Assembly (NCBI RefSeq): GCF_900141905.1
Contig: NZ_FQZF01000015.1
Location: 62,001-126,000 of the forward strand
DNA: 64,000 nucleotides
From: Muricoccus roseus
GTDB taxonomy: Bacteria; Pseudomonadota; Alphaproteobacteria; Acetobacterales; Acetobacteraceae
Direction of reading: 5' to 3'
Positions 1-6,947 of this stretch are shown piece by piece. A program made the position numbers and the translations under genes. Position 1 is the stretch's first letter, and each line of letters opens with the position of its first letter. The notes below the pieces were generated by a model. It was not told the origin of the DNA. It saw nothing but the letters and a program-made list of their open reading frames with translations, and ran no database searches.

Positions 1-110
1 ACAGCCCACCGGCCCCGGCCGGGAAACTTTTTGCAAGTTGTTGAATCGAAACGTCTTTACGGCTGGCACACCGATTGCGCTTAGCCCTCCGCCACACGCG
101 GAGACGTCCC

Positions 111-737
111 ATGTTCCAACACATGAAGCCCCTGGTCGCGGGCGCGTTCATCGCCACCTCCCTGGCAGCAGCCGGCGGCCCGGCCTCGGCGGCGCCGAGC
201 CTCCAGTTCGATATCGCCGGCGCCCCCACCTCCTCGGTCTCGGCCAATGTCACCCCGGTCGCCTGCCTCGGCTGCAGCGTGCAGACCACGCTCTCCGCCG
301 GGCTGGACAGCGAGGTGTTCTCGCTCGAGGAAGGCGAGAGCCGCAGCTTCGACTTCTTCACCATCAAGGTAGCCGGCCTTGGCGTCGCGACGGCCACCGT
401 GGCCGCCACCCTCGCCTTCGACCTGCCCACCGGCCTTTCCGTGCCGGGCAGCGGCGACGGCGGCTATGTCACCGTCCTCGGGGTCGTAAGCGCCGGCTAC
501 CTCCTTTGGAACAACCTGCCGACCACCGTGATCCTCTCGGACGGCTCGGTCCTCGGTATCGCCTTCTCCGACATCCTCTCCTTCGGCCTCGGCAACAGCG
601 CCACGGTCCAGGCCACCATCAGCGCCCTGGAGGTGGTGGCCGTGCCGGAGCCCGCGAGCCTCGCCCTGCTGGGCGCCGGCCTGCTCGGCCTCGGCTTCAT
701 CCGGCGGCGGAACCCGGCCCTGCCCGCCATGGCATGA
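111..737 (+). CDS. PEP-CTERM sorting-domain protein
   Basis: Predicted 208-residue exported protein. An N-terminal signal peptide (hydrophobic stretch around residues 7-25, Ala-rich cleavage region) is followed by a beta-rich, Ser/Thr/Val-rich body of no recognised fold. The C-terminus is a classic PEP-CTERM tripartite signal: VPEPASLALLGAGLLGLG and then an Arg cluster (IRRR). In known systems this tail is recognised by an exosortase that anchors or releases the protein at the cell surface, often together with exopolysaccharide. No exosortase gene is in this window. ATG at 111 is preferred over a TTG at 75 because it places the signal peptide at the N-terminus. ATG at 123 is an alternative. 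Two cysteines (CLGC) in the mature part could form a disulfide. The ligand or role is unknown. Confidence 0.85.
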   Translation: MFQHMKPLVAGAFIATSLAAAGGPASAAPSLQFDIAGAPTSSVSANVTPVACLGCSVQTTLSAGLDSEVFSLEEGESRSFDFFTIKVAGLGVATATVAATLAFDLPTGLSVPGSGDGGYVTVLGVVSAGYLLWNNLPTTVILSDGSVLGIAFSDILSFGLGNSATVQATISALEVVAVPEPASLALLGAGLLGLGFIRRRNPALPAMA

Positions 738-801
738 GGCGGGGCTGAACCGCCCCACCCCAACCGCGGCGCCGCTCCCCCCTTAGGCGGCGTCGCGGCG
801 T

Positions 802-864
802 CCCCGGCGGGTTCGTGCACCCCCGCGAACCCGCCGGGGCTACCCCCCAGGGGGGAAGCCCCCC
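802..864 (+). promoter_or_regulatory. Leader with 14-bp hairpin and C6-G6-C6 structure masking the ribosome site
   Basis: Positions 802-815 and 826-839 form a perfect 14-bp inverted repeat (arms CCCCGGCGGGTTCG and CGAACCCGCCGGGG, 10-nt loop). It could end transcription from the PEP-CTERM gene or be the first element of a leader. Right after it come six C (843-848), six G (850-855), AAG, six C (859-864), then the ATG at 865. The G run with AAG is the only Shine-Dalgarno candidate for the ABC binding protein and could pair with either flanking C run. The pairing potential is visible in the sequence; a regulatory role is inference. Confidence 0.4.
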
Positions 865-2550
865 ATGATCGGGCGGATGATCGAAGCGATGCCCTGGCGC
901 GCGGCCACCCTGGCCCTCGCCCTCCTCGCCGCTCCTGCCGGCGGCGCCGCGGCCCAGGGCCACGACACCCTCACCATCGGCCTCTCCCAGGCCACGGGCA
1001 CCTTCCACCCGAATATCGAGAGCATGCTGGCGAAGTCCTACATCCTGGGCTTCGCGCGCCGCCCCCTCACCGGCCATGGCCCGGACTGGCGCCCCACCTG
1101 CTTCGCCTGCGAGAGCATCCCCACGCTGGAGAACGGGCAGGTCGCGCTGGAGAACACGCCGGACGGCAAGCCCGGGATGCGCGTCACCTGGCGCCTGCGG
1201 GCAGACCTCCGCTGGGGCGACGGCCGGCCCGTGACCGCCGAGGACCTGCGCTTCGCCTGGGAAGCCGGACGCGCCTTCGAGACCGGCTTTGGCGGCGCCG
1301 AGTTCTACCGCCAAGCCTATGAGTTCCTCTCCGACGGCCCGCGCAGCGTCACCCTCCGCTTCGACCGCGTGAGCTTCGACGCGGGCAGCGCGGGCGGCTT
1401 CGAGCCCCTGCCCGCGCATATCGACCGCGCCATCTGGGAGGCCGATCGCCGCAACTACCGCTCCCGCACCGCCTATGACACGAACACGACGAATCCGGGC
1501 CTCTGGAACGGCCCCTATCGCATCACCGCCGTCCAGCCCGGCGCGGGCGTGACGCTGGAGCGCAACGACGCCTGGGCCGGCCCCGCCCCGGCCTTCCGCC
1601 GCATCAACATCCGCGTGGTGGAGAATTCCGCCGCCCTGGAAGCCCAGCTCCTCGCGGGGCAGCTGGACATGATCGCGGGCGAGCTTGGCCTCTCCCTCGA
1701 CCAGGCCATCGCGCTGGAGCGCCGCGCGCGGGGGCGCTTCCGCTTCGAATACCGTCCTGGCCTCGTCTGGGAACATCTCGACCTCAGGCTGGACAACCCG
1801 GTCCTGCGGGATGTCCGTGTCCGCCAGGCGCTGATGCTCGCCATCGACCGCCCGCGCATCGTGCAGAGCCTGTTCGACAACCGCCAGCCCGTGGCCGCCA
1901 CCGCGATCCATCCGGACGACCCGATGCTCGACCGGTCGCTCGCTCCCTGGCCGCACGACCCCGCCCGCGCCGCCGCCCTGCTGGAGGAAGCCGGCTGGCG
2001 CCCGGGCCCTGACGGCATCCGCCGCAACGCCACCGGCGAACGCCTGGCGATCGACCTGCAGACCACCGCCGGCAACCGCTCCCGCGAGACGGTGCTGCAG
2101 GTCATCCAGGGGCAGTGGCGCGCGGCAGGCATCGAGGGCCGCATCGCCAACCAGCCGCCGCGCGTCCTCTTCGGCGAAACCCTCTCGAAGCGGCAGTTCA
2201 ACGGCGCGGTCCTCTTCGCCTGGATCAGCAGCCCGGAGAACGTGCCCCGCACCACCCTGCATTCCGACGAGATCCCCCGCGCCGCCCGCAACTGGTCCGG
2301 CCAGAACTATCCCGGCTATTCCAACCCGGAGATGGACGCCCTGCTCGAAGCCCTGCCCCAGGAGCTGGACGCGGAGAAGCGCCGCCCCCTCTGGGCGCGC
2401 CTGCAGGCCATGACCCATCGGGACCTCCCCGCCCTTCCCCTGTGGCACCGGGCGGAGCCGCATGTCTGGCCGCAATGGCTGGAGGGCATCCGCCCCACCG
2501 GCAACATGTCCCCCTCCTCCCTCTGGGTGACGGACTGGCGGGTGCGGTGA
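865..2550 (+). CDS. ABC transporter substrate-binding protein, family 5 (peptide/dipeptide type)
   Basis: Periplasmic solute-binding protein of 561 residues, the usual size for the DppA/OppA family. It has an N-terminal signal peptide (hydrophobic residues about 10-30, ending AAAQ) and then the typical opening DTLTIGLSQATGTFHPN. Internal family features include WNGPYRI in the middle, RVRQALMLAIDRPRI and a C-terminal W/P-rich lobe. It is the first gene of an operon with two permeases that overlap in turn. The substrate cannot be read from sequence; peptides, opines or glycosides are all bound by this family. The start at 865 is set by a G-rich Shine-Dalgarno six bases upstream. ATG at 877 would also keep the signal peptide. 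Confidence 0.9.
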   Translation: MIGRMIEAMPWRAATLALALLAAPAGGAAAQGHDTLTIGLSQATGTFHPNIESMLAKSYILGFARRPLTGHGPDWRPTCFACESIPTLENGQVALENTPDGKPGMRVTWRLRADLRWGDGRPVTAEDLRFAWEAGRAFETGFGGAEFYRQAYEFLSDGPRSVTLRFDRVSFDAGSAGGFEPLPAHIDRAIWEADRRNYRSRTAYDTNTTNPGLWNGPYRITAVQPGAGVTLERNDAWAGPAPAFRRINIRVVENSAALEAQLLAGQLDMIAGELGLSLDQAIALERRARGRFRFEYRPGLVWEHLDLRLDNPVLRDVRVRQALMLAIDRPRIVQSLFDNRQPVAATAIHPDDPMLDRSLAPWPHDPARAAALLEEAGWRPGPDGIRRNATGERLAIDLQTTAGNRSRETVLQVIQGQWRAAGIEGRIANQPPRVLFGETLSKRQFNGAVLFAWISSPENVPRTTLHSDEIPRAARNWSGQNYPGYSNPEMDALLEALPQELDAEKRRPLWARLQAMTHRDLPALPLWHRAEPHVWPQWLEGIRPTGNMSPSSLWVTDWRVR

Positions 2551-3497
2551 TGCTCCGCATCGTCGCCTGGCGCATTCCCCAGATCGCGGCCACGCTGCTG
2601 CTGCTCTCGCTCGCCGCCTATCTCGCCATCGGCGCCATGCCGGGCGATCCGATCGCCCTGGCGATGATGGCCGATCCCCGCCTGGGCCCGGCGGATATCG
2701 AGCGGATGCGGGCCCTGCATGGGCTCGACCAGCCGCTTCTCGCGCGTTGGTGGGCCTGGCTCAGCGGCGTGCTGCGCGGGGAGTTCGGCTATTCCCGCCT
2801 TTTCGCCCGCCCTGCCGCCGAGATCCTCTGGCCCGCCCTGCGCGGCAGCCTCGTCCTCCTCGGCACGGCGCTCGGCCTCGCCGCCCTCCTCGGTATCGCG
2901 GCCGGCAGCCTCGCCGCCCTGCGCCCGCGCTGGCGCGGCGCGGTGGACGCCCTCGCCCTCGTCTCCCAGGCGCTGCCCGCCTTCTGGCTCGGCATCCTCA
3001 TGATCATCCTCTTCGCCGTCACCCTGGGGTGGCTGCCGGCCGGCGGCGCGCCGGATGCGCCCGGCATGCTGGAGGCGCTGCGCTATATCATCCTTCCCGT
3101 CGCCACCCTCGCCATCGCGCATCTCGCCGCCTATGCGCGCCATACCGCCGCCAGCATGGCCGAGGTGCTGCGCGCCCCCTGGATCACCGCTGCCCGCGCC
3201 CGTGGCGCGCCCGAGCGCCGGATCGCCCTCGTCCACGCCCTGCCCAACGCCGCCGTGCCGCTCCTCTCCCTGCTCGCGCTCGATGCCGGCGCCCTCGTCT
3301 CCGGCGCGCTGATCACCGAGACGGTCTTCGCGCGCCCCGGCATGGGCAAGCTGCTGACCGATGCCGTGATGGGCAACGACCACAACCTCGCCCTGCTGGC
3401 GCTGCTGCTCGTCGCCACCACCACCCTCCTCGCCACCCTGGCCGCCGACCTCGCCCAGCGCGCGCTGGACCCGCGGCTGGCGGAGCGGCGCGCATGA
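2550..3497 (+). CDS. ABC transporter permease, DppB type
   Basis: Inner-membrane permease of 315 residues. The ATG at 2550 overlaps the stop of the binding-protein gene (TGATG), indicating translational coupling. The N-terminus has one membrane helix and the family hallmark MPGDP close behind it; four to five more helices follow. The EAA-type loop that contacts the ATPase lies in the segment ITAARARGAPERR, and the C-terminal part has the family motif ITETVFARPGMGKLL. With the next gene it should form the heterodimeric channel of a peptide-type importer. No ATPase subunit follows, so the complex must take its ATPase from elsewhere in the genome. Confidence 0.9.
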   Translation: MLRIVAWRIPQIAATLLLLSLAAYLAIGAMPGDPIALAMMADPRLGPADIERMRALHGLDQPLLARWWAWLSGVLRGEFGYSRLFARPAAEILWPALRGSLVLLGTALGLAALLGIAAGSLAALRPRWRGAVDALALVSQALPAFWLGILMIILFAVTLGWLPAGGAPDAPGMLEALRYIILPVATLAIAHLAAYARHTAASMAEVLRAPWITAARARGAPERRIALVHALPNAAVPLLSLLALDAGALVSGALITETVFARPGMGKLLTDAVMGNDHNLALLALLLVATTTLLATLAADLAQRALDPRLAERRA

Positions 3498-4321
3498 CCC
3501 GCCTGCGCCTCGGCTTGGCCATCCTCGCCTGCCTCGCGCTGGGCGCCCTCGCCGCGCCCTGGGTGGCGGGCTGGCTCGGCCTGGACCCGGATGTCCCCGA
3601 CCTCCTGGCCCGCCAGGCCGGCCCCAGCCCCGAGCACCCGCTGGGCACCGACGAACTCGGCCGCGACATCCTTCTCCGGCTGCTCTACGGCGCCCGCATC
3701 TCCCTCGCGGTCGGCCTCGCCGCCGCCATCGCCTCCAGCCTCATCGGCCTCGCCGCGGGCCTCCTCTCGGCTTGGCGCGGGGGGTGGGTGGATGCGCTGC
3801 TCATGCGGCTAGCGGACTTCCTCCTCGCCCTGCCGGCCCTGCCGCTGCTCGTCCTGCTCGCGGCCATGGACCCCGCCGCCATCGGCCTGCCCCGCGGCAG
3901 CGCCTGGGGCGATGTCGGGCGCATCACCCTCATCCTCGCCCTCTTCGGCTGGGTGGGCGTCGCCCGCCTCTGCCGCGCCGCCGCCCTCTCCACCCTCGCG
4001 CGGGACCATATCCGCGCCGCGCGCGCCCTGGGCGTCAGCGAGGCCCGCCTCCTCCGCCGCCACGTCGCCCCGGCGCTGGCCGCGCCGCTCACCGTGGCGG
4101 GCTCCCTCGCCGTCGCAGGCGCCATCCTGGCTGAGAGCACGCTCTCCTTCCTCGGCCTCGGCATCCAGCCGCCGGCCTCCTCCTGGGGGAACATGCTCGC
4201 CAACGCGCAGGACCTGGTCTTCAGCGCCCCCATGGCGGCGCTCTGGCCCGGCCTCGCCATCGCCCTCGCGGTCGCGGGGGCCATGCTGGTGGCGGATGGG
4301 CTGCGGGGACAGGACAGGTGA
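3494..4321 (+). CDS. ABC transporter permease, DppC type
   Basis: Inner-membrane permease of 275 residues; its ATG overlaps the stop of the DppB-type gene by four bases (ATGA). It has an N-terminal helix, then the family motif HPLGTDELGRDILLRLLYGA, four to five further helices, the coupling-loop segment IRAARALGVSEARLL, and the C-terminal motif ESTLSFLGLGIQPPASSWG. It pairs with the preceding gene to form the membrane channel. The protein ends 20 bases before a dispersed repeat, and the operon stops here without genes for DppD or DppF ATPases. Confidence 0.9.
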   Translation: MTRLRLGLAILACLALGALAAPWVAGWLGLDPDVPDLLARQAGPSPEHPLGTDELGRDILLRLLYGARISLAVGLAAAIASSLIGLAAGLLSAWRGGWVDALLMRLADFLLALPALPLLVLLAAMDPAAIGLPRGSAWGDVGRITLILALFGWVGVARLCRAAALSTLARDHIRAARALGVSEARLLRRHVAPALAAPLTVAGSLAVAGAILAESTLSFLGLGIQPPASSWGNMLANAQDLVFSAPMAALWPGLAIALAVAGAMLVADGLRGQDR

Positions 4322-4341
4322 CGGCGCAATGCCCCGCGGAG

Positions 4342-4636
4342 GTTCTGGCCTGTTCAGGGCTTCCCACTGAGGGCTCCGCCCTCGACCCGCCAAGGGCCTG
4401 AGGCCCTTGGAACCCCGTCTGACTGCCGTGGATACCGTTGACCGGCGGGGTCTCTGGTTTCGAGGTGCCCTTCCTGCCTTTGCAGTCGCCTGAGGTCTGA
4501 GACCTCAGGCGCACCGGCAGCCGAGTGATTCCAAACTTCTAAAAGAAGGTGATGGTCGAAGGCACTGCCTTCGACGGGTCCGGGGAGAGGAAGAATTCCT
4601 TCTTCCTCTCCCCGGGACAAACCGACAGACCAGAAC
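4342..4636 (+). repeat. Hairpin-mosaic dispersed repeat, copy 1 (MITE-like)
   Basis: Best-preserved copy of a seven-copy family, lying between two convergent genes. In order: left end GTTCTGGCCTGTTCAG (from 4342); hairpin GAGGGC/GCCCTC (4369-4383); 9-bp hairpin CCAAGGGCC/GGCCCTTGG with TGA loop (4390-4410); conserved spacer containing GTCTGACTGCCGTGGATA; 10-bp hairpin GCCTGAGGTC/GACCTCAGGC (4488-4510); hairpin GTCGAAGGC/GCCTTCGAC (4555-4575); and a 16-bp hairpin (4580-4615) built on GGGGAGAGGAAGAA. The right end is GACAGACCAGAAC, whose reverse complement resembles the left end. GGAG borders both ends (4338-4341, 4637-4640) and could be a target duplication. Confidence 0.85.
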
Positions 4637-4642
4637 GGAGCC

Positions 4643-6592
4643 CTACCCCCCGATCATCCCGCCATCCTTCTTCACGATGGCGATCACCGCAGGCCGCGGC
4701 GGCATCCCCTCCTCGAAATCCGGCCAGCGGGTGGAGGGGGCGTCGAAGCGGCTGCCCGCCTCTTCGCCCGGGTGCTGGATGGCCAGGAACACGGTGCGGT
4801 CCCCTGGACCGATCAGCGGGCCGCAGACCTCCGCCCCGCTCGGCGCCGCGTAGAAGCGCCGGGTGAGCGCGCGGCCCTCGCCATCCGTGTCCGCGGCATA
4901 GAGCCCATCGGCCACCTTGGCCGCGGTCGGCGCGCCATCGGTCGAGATCCAGATCCGGCCCTTGCTGTCGAAGGCGCAGTTGTCCGGGCAGGAGAGCCAG
5001 CCGGCTTCGGCACCCACGGCGCGGTGGTAGGAGGCACCCGGCGCCGTGCCGGGCTGCCCGGCCATCAGGAACACCTCCCAGCGGCCGGTCAGCGCGGCAT
5101 GGTCCACACCGCCCGCGACGCGCGGCGGGATCATCTCGATCACATGGCCATGCGCGTTGCTCGCGCGCGGGTTGGCGGCATCGGTCCGGCCATCGCGCCG
5201 GCTCGTGTTGTTGGTGAGCATGACATAGACGCGCCCGTTCACCGGGTTGGCTTCCACGTCCTCCGGCCGGTCCATCGGCGTGGCGCCCAGCAGGTCCGCC
5301 GCGCGCCGCGCCTCGATCAGTACGTCGCCCTGCGAATGGAACCCGTTGGCCGCGTTCAGCGGCCCTTGCCCATGCACCAGCGGCAGCCATTCCATGCTGC
5401 CGTCGTCGTGGAAGCGCGCGGCATACAGCGTGCCCTCGTCCAGCAGGTCCCGGTTCGCCGCCGGATCCTGCCGGTTCCAGGCCCGCGCGGTGACGAACTT
5501 GTAGACATAGTCGAACCGCTCGTCATCGCCCATGTAGAGCACCACGCGCCCATCGGCGGACACCGCATGGGTGCAGCCCTCATGCTTGAAGCGGCCGAGC
5601 GCGGTGCGCTTCACCGGCACGCTCTGCGGGTCGTAGGGGTCGAACTCCACCACCCAGCCGAAGCGGTTCGGCTCGTTCGGCTCGCGCGCCACGTCGAAGC
5701 GCGGATCGAAGCGGTACCAGGTGTATTGCGCGTCCCGCACGAAGCCATAGCGCTTGAAGGCGGCGGCCTGCGGCCCCGTCTCCACGCCCGCGCCGCCGAA
5801 ATAGTAGTTGAAGTTCTCCTCGGCGATGAGAACCGTGCCCCAGGGCGTGTTGCCGCCCGCGCAGTTGTTCAGCGTGCCGCGCACCCGCGTGCCGCTCGGG
5901 TCCGCGCTCGTGCGAAGCCGCTCATGTCCCGCTGCGGGGCCGCTGATGCGCATCTCGGTCTCGCCGGTGATGCGCCGGTTCATCGCGCTTCCCGCCACCG
6001 GCTTCCAGCGCCCGTCCTCGCGGCGGATCTCCACCACGCTCGCGCCATGCGCCATCAGCTCCACGCGGAACTGCGCCTCGCTCGTCCCGCGCCGCGCCGC
6101 GCGCGCATCGCCGAGCCCTGCGAACATCAGCTCCGGGTTCGTGTATTCGTGGTTCACCACCAGCAGCCCGTGCTCGCTCGCGGCATCGCCCCGGGGCAGC
6201 GGGAAGAAATCCAGGTAGTCGTTGTTGTAGCCGAATTGCAGCGCCTGGGCCTCCGCGGTCTGGCGCGCGGGGTCGAAGGCGGGCGCGCCGGGCAGCACCG
6301 GGTCGCCCCAGCGCATCACCACCTGCACCTCATGGCCCTCGGCCACCGCCTCGCCATCCCCGGTGCCATGCGGCAGGCCCCGGAAGCCCAGCGTCGAGGC
6401 GGCCTCCTGCGCACCGGCTGGCAAGGGCAGCGCGGCGGCAGCGGCCGCGCCGAACAGGCCACGCAGCGCCGCGCGCCGCGCGAGCCGCCGGCCCATCACG
6501 GCGCCGATCGGATCGAGCGGCGCCGGATTGCTGCCGATATCCTCCAACGCCTGCTGCGTCAGCACGTCGCGGTCCAGATCATCCACGGTCAT
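4643..6592 (-). CDS. PhoX-family phosphatase (DUF839), Tat-exported
   Basis: 649-residue protein of the PhoX/DUF839 family, calcium- and iron-dependent periplasmic phosphatases unrelated to PhoA. The N-terminal 60 residues hold a Tat-type signal (GRRLARRAALRGLFG, an Ala/Leu core, then PAGAQ). Further in are family-like blocks: FGYNNDYLDFFPL, LVVNHEYTNPELMF, NNCAGGNTPWGTVLIAEENF, KRTALGRFKHEG and NCAFDSKGRIWISTDG. The Cys in NNCAGG matches a residue near the metal site of the family. The length fits the 600-700 residues usual for these enzymes. It is a single gene flanked on both sides by dispersed repeats. Activity on phosphoesters is inferred from the family only; several DUF839 members have no tested substrate. 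Confidence 0.85.
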   Translation of the reverse strand: MTVDDLDRDVLTQQALEDIGSNPAPLDPIGAVMGRRLARRAALRGLFGAAAAAALPLPAGAQEAASTLGFRGLPHGTGDGEAVAEGHEVQVVMRWGDPVLPGAPAFDPARQTAEAQALQFGYNNDYLDFFPLPRGDAASEHGLLVVNHEYTNPELMFAGLGDARAARRGTSEAQFRVELMAHGASVVEIRREDGRWKPVAGSAMNRRITGETEMRISGPAAGHERLRTSADPSGTRVRGTLNNCAGGNTPWGTVLIAEENFNYYFGGAGVETGPQAAAFKRYGFVRDAQYTWYRFDPRFDVAREPNEPNRFGWVVEFDPYDPQSVPVKRTALGRFKHEGCTHAVSADGRVVLYMGDDERFDYVYKFVTARAWNRQDPAANRDLLDEGTLYAARFHDDGSMEWLPLVHGQGPLNAANGFHSQGDVLIEARRAADLLGATPMDRPEDVEANPVNGRVYVMLTNNTSRRDGRTDAANPRASNAHGHVIEMIPPRVAGGVDHAALTGRWEVFLMAGQPGTAPGASYHRAVGAEAGWLSCPDNCAFDSKGRIWISTDGAPTAAKVADGLYAADTDGEGRALTRRFYAAPSGAEVCGPLIGPGDRTVFLAIQHPGEEAGSRFDAPSTRWPDFEEGMPPRPAVIAIVKKDGGMIGG

Positions 6593-6670
6593 CGCATGCC
6601 CCCCGGCTCGACGGCGCGCTCATAGGCGGGTGCGGCGTAGCGGGGATGACGGTGGGGTGACAGATCGGTG

Positions 6671-6939
6671 ACGGGCCCCTGCTGGCCTGTCCCGGGGAGA
6701 GGAAGAAGGAATTCTTCCTCTCCCCGGCCCCGTCGAAGGCAGTGCCTTCGACCCATCATCTTTTTCTTCAAGTCTGGAGTCACTCGGCTGCCGGTGTGCC
6801 TGAGGTCTCAGACCTCAGCCGACTGCAGAGGCAGGAAGGGCACCTCGAAGCCAGAGACCCCGCCGGTCAACGGTATCCACGGCAGTCAGACGGGGTTCCA
6901 AGGGCCTCAGGCCCTTGGCGGGTCGAGGGCGGAGCCCTC
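6671..6939 (-). repeat. Hairpin-mosaic dispersed repeat, copy 2 (reverse orientation)
   Basis: Same module order as copy 1 when read on the minus strand: GAGGGC hairpin (6925-6939), CCAAGGGCC hairpin, GTCTGACTGCCGTGGATA spacer, GGCTGAGGTC/GACCTCAGGC hairpin, GTCGAAGGC hairpin, and the GGGGAGAGGAAGAA hairpin. The outer end is degenerate: it keeps GACAGG but lacks the final CAGAAC. It sits upstream of the phoX-like gene and just past the stop of the molybdoenzyme gene. Any transcript that runs from the molybdoenzyme gene into the phosphatase gene's leader would contain all five stems. Confidence 0.85.
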
Positions 6940-6947
6940 CTCTACCC

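Noticed and set aside
697-2475. 592-residue minus-strand ORF opposite the ABC binding-protein gene
   Set aside because: Shadow ORF from high-GC codon bias; the plus-strand frame has signal peptide and family motifs.
4580-4615. The 16-bp GGGGAGAGGAAGAA hairpin of the repeats as a standard intrinsic terminator
   Set aside because: No T-run follows on either strand in any copy; termination by this stem remains possible but is not supported by sequence alone.
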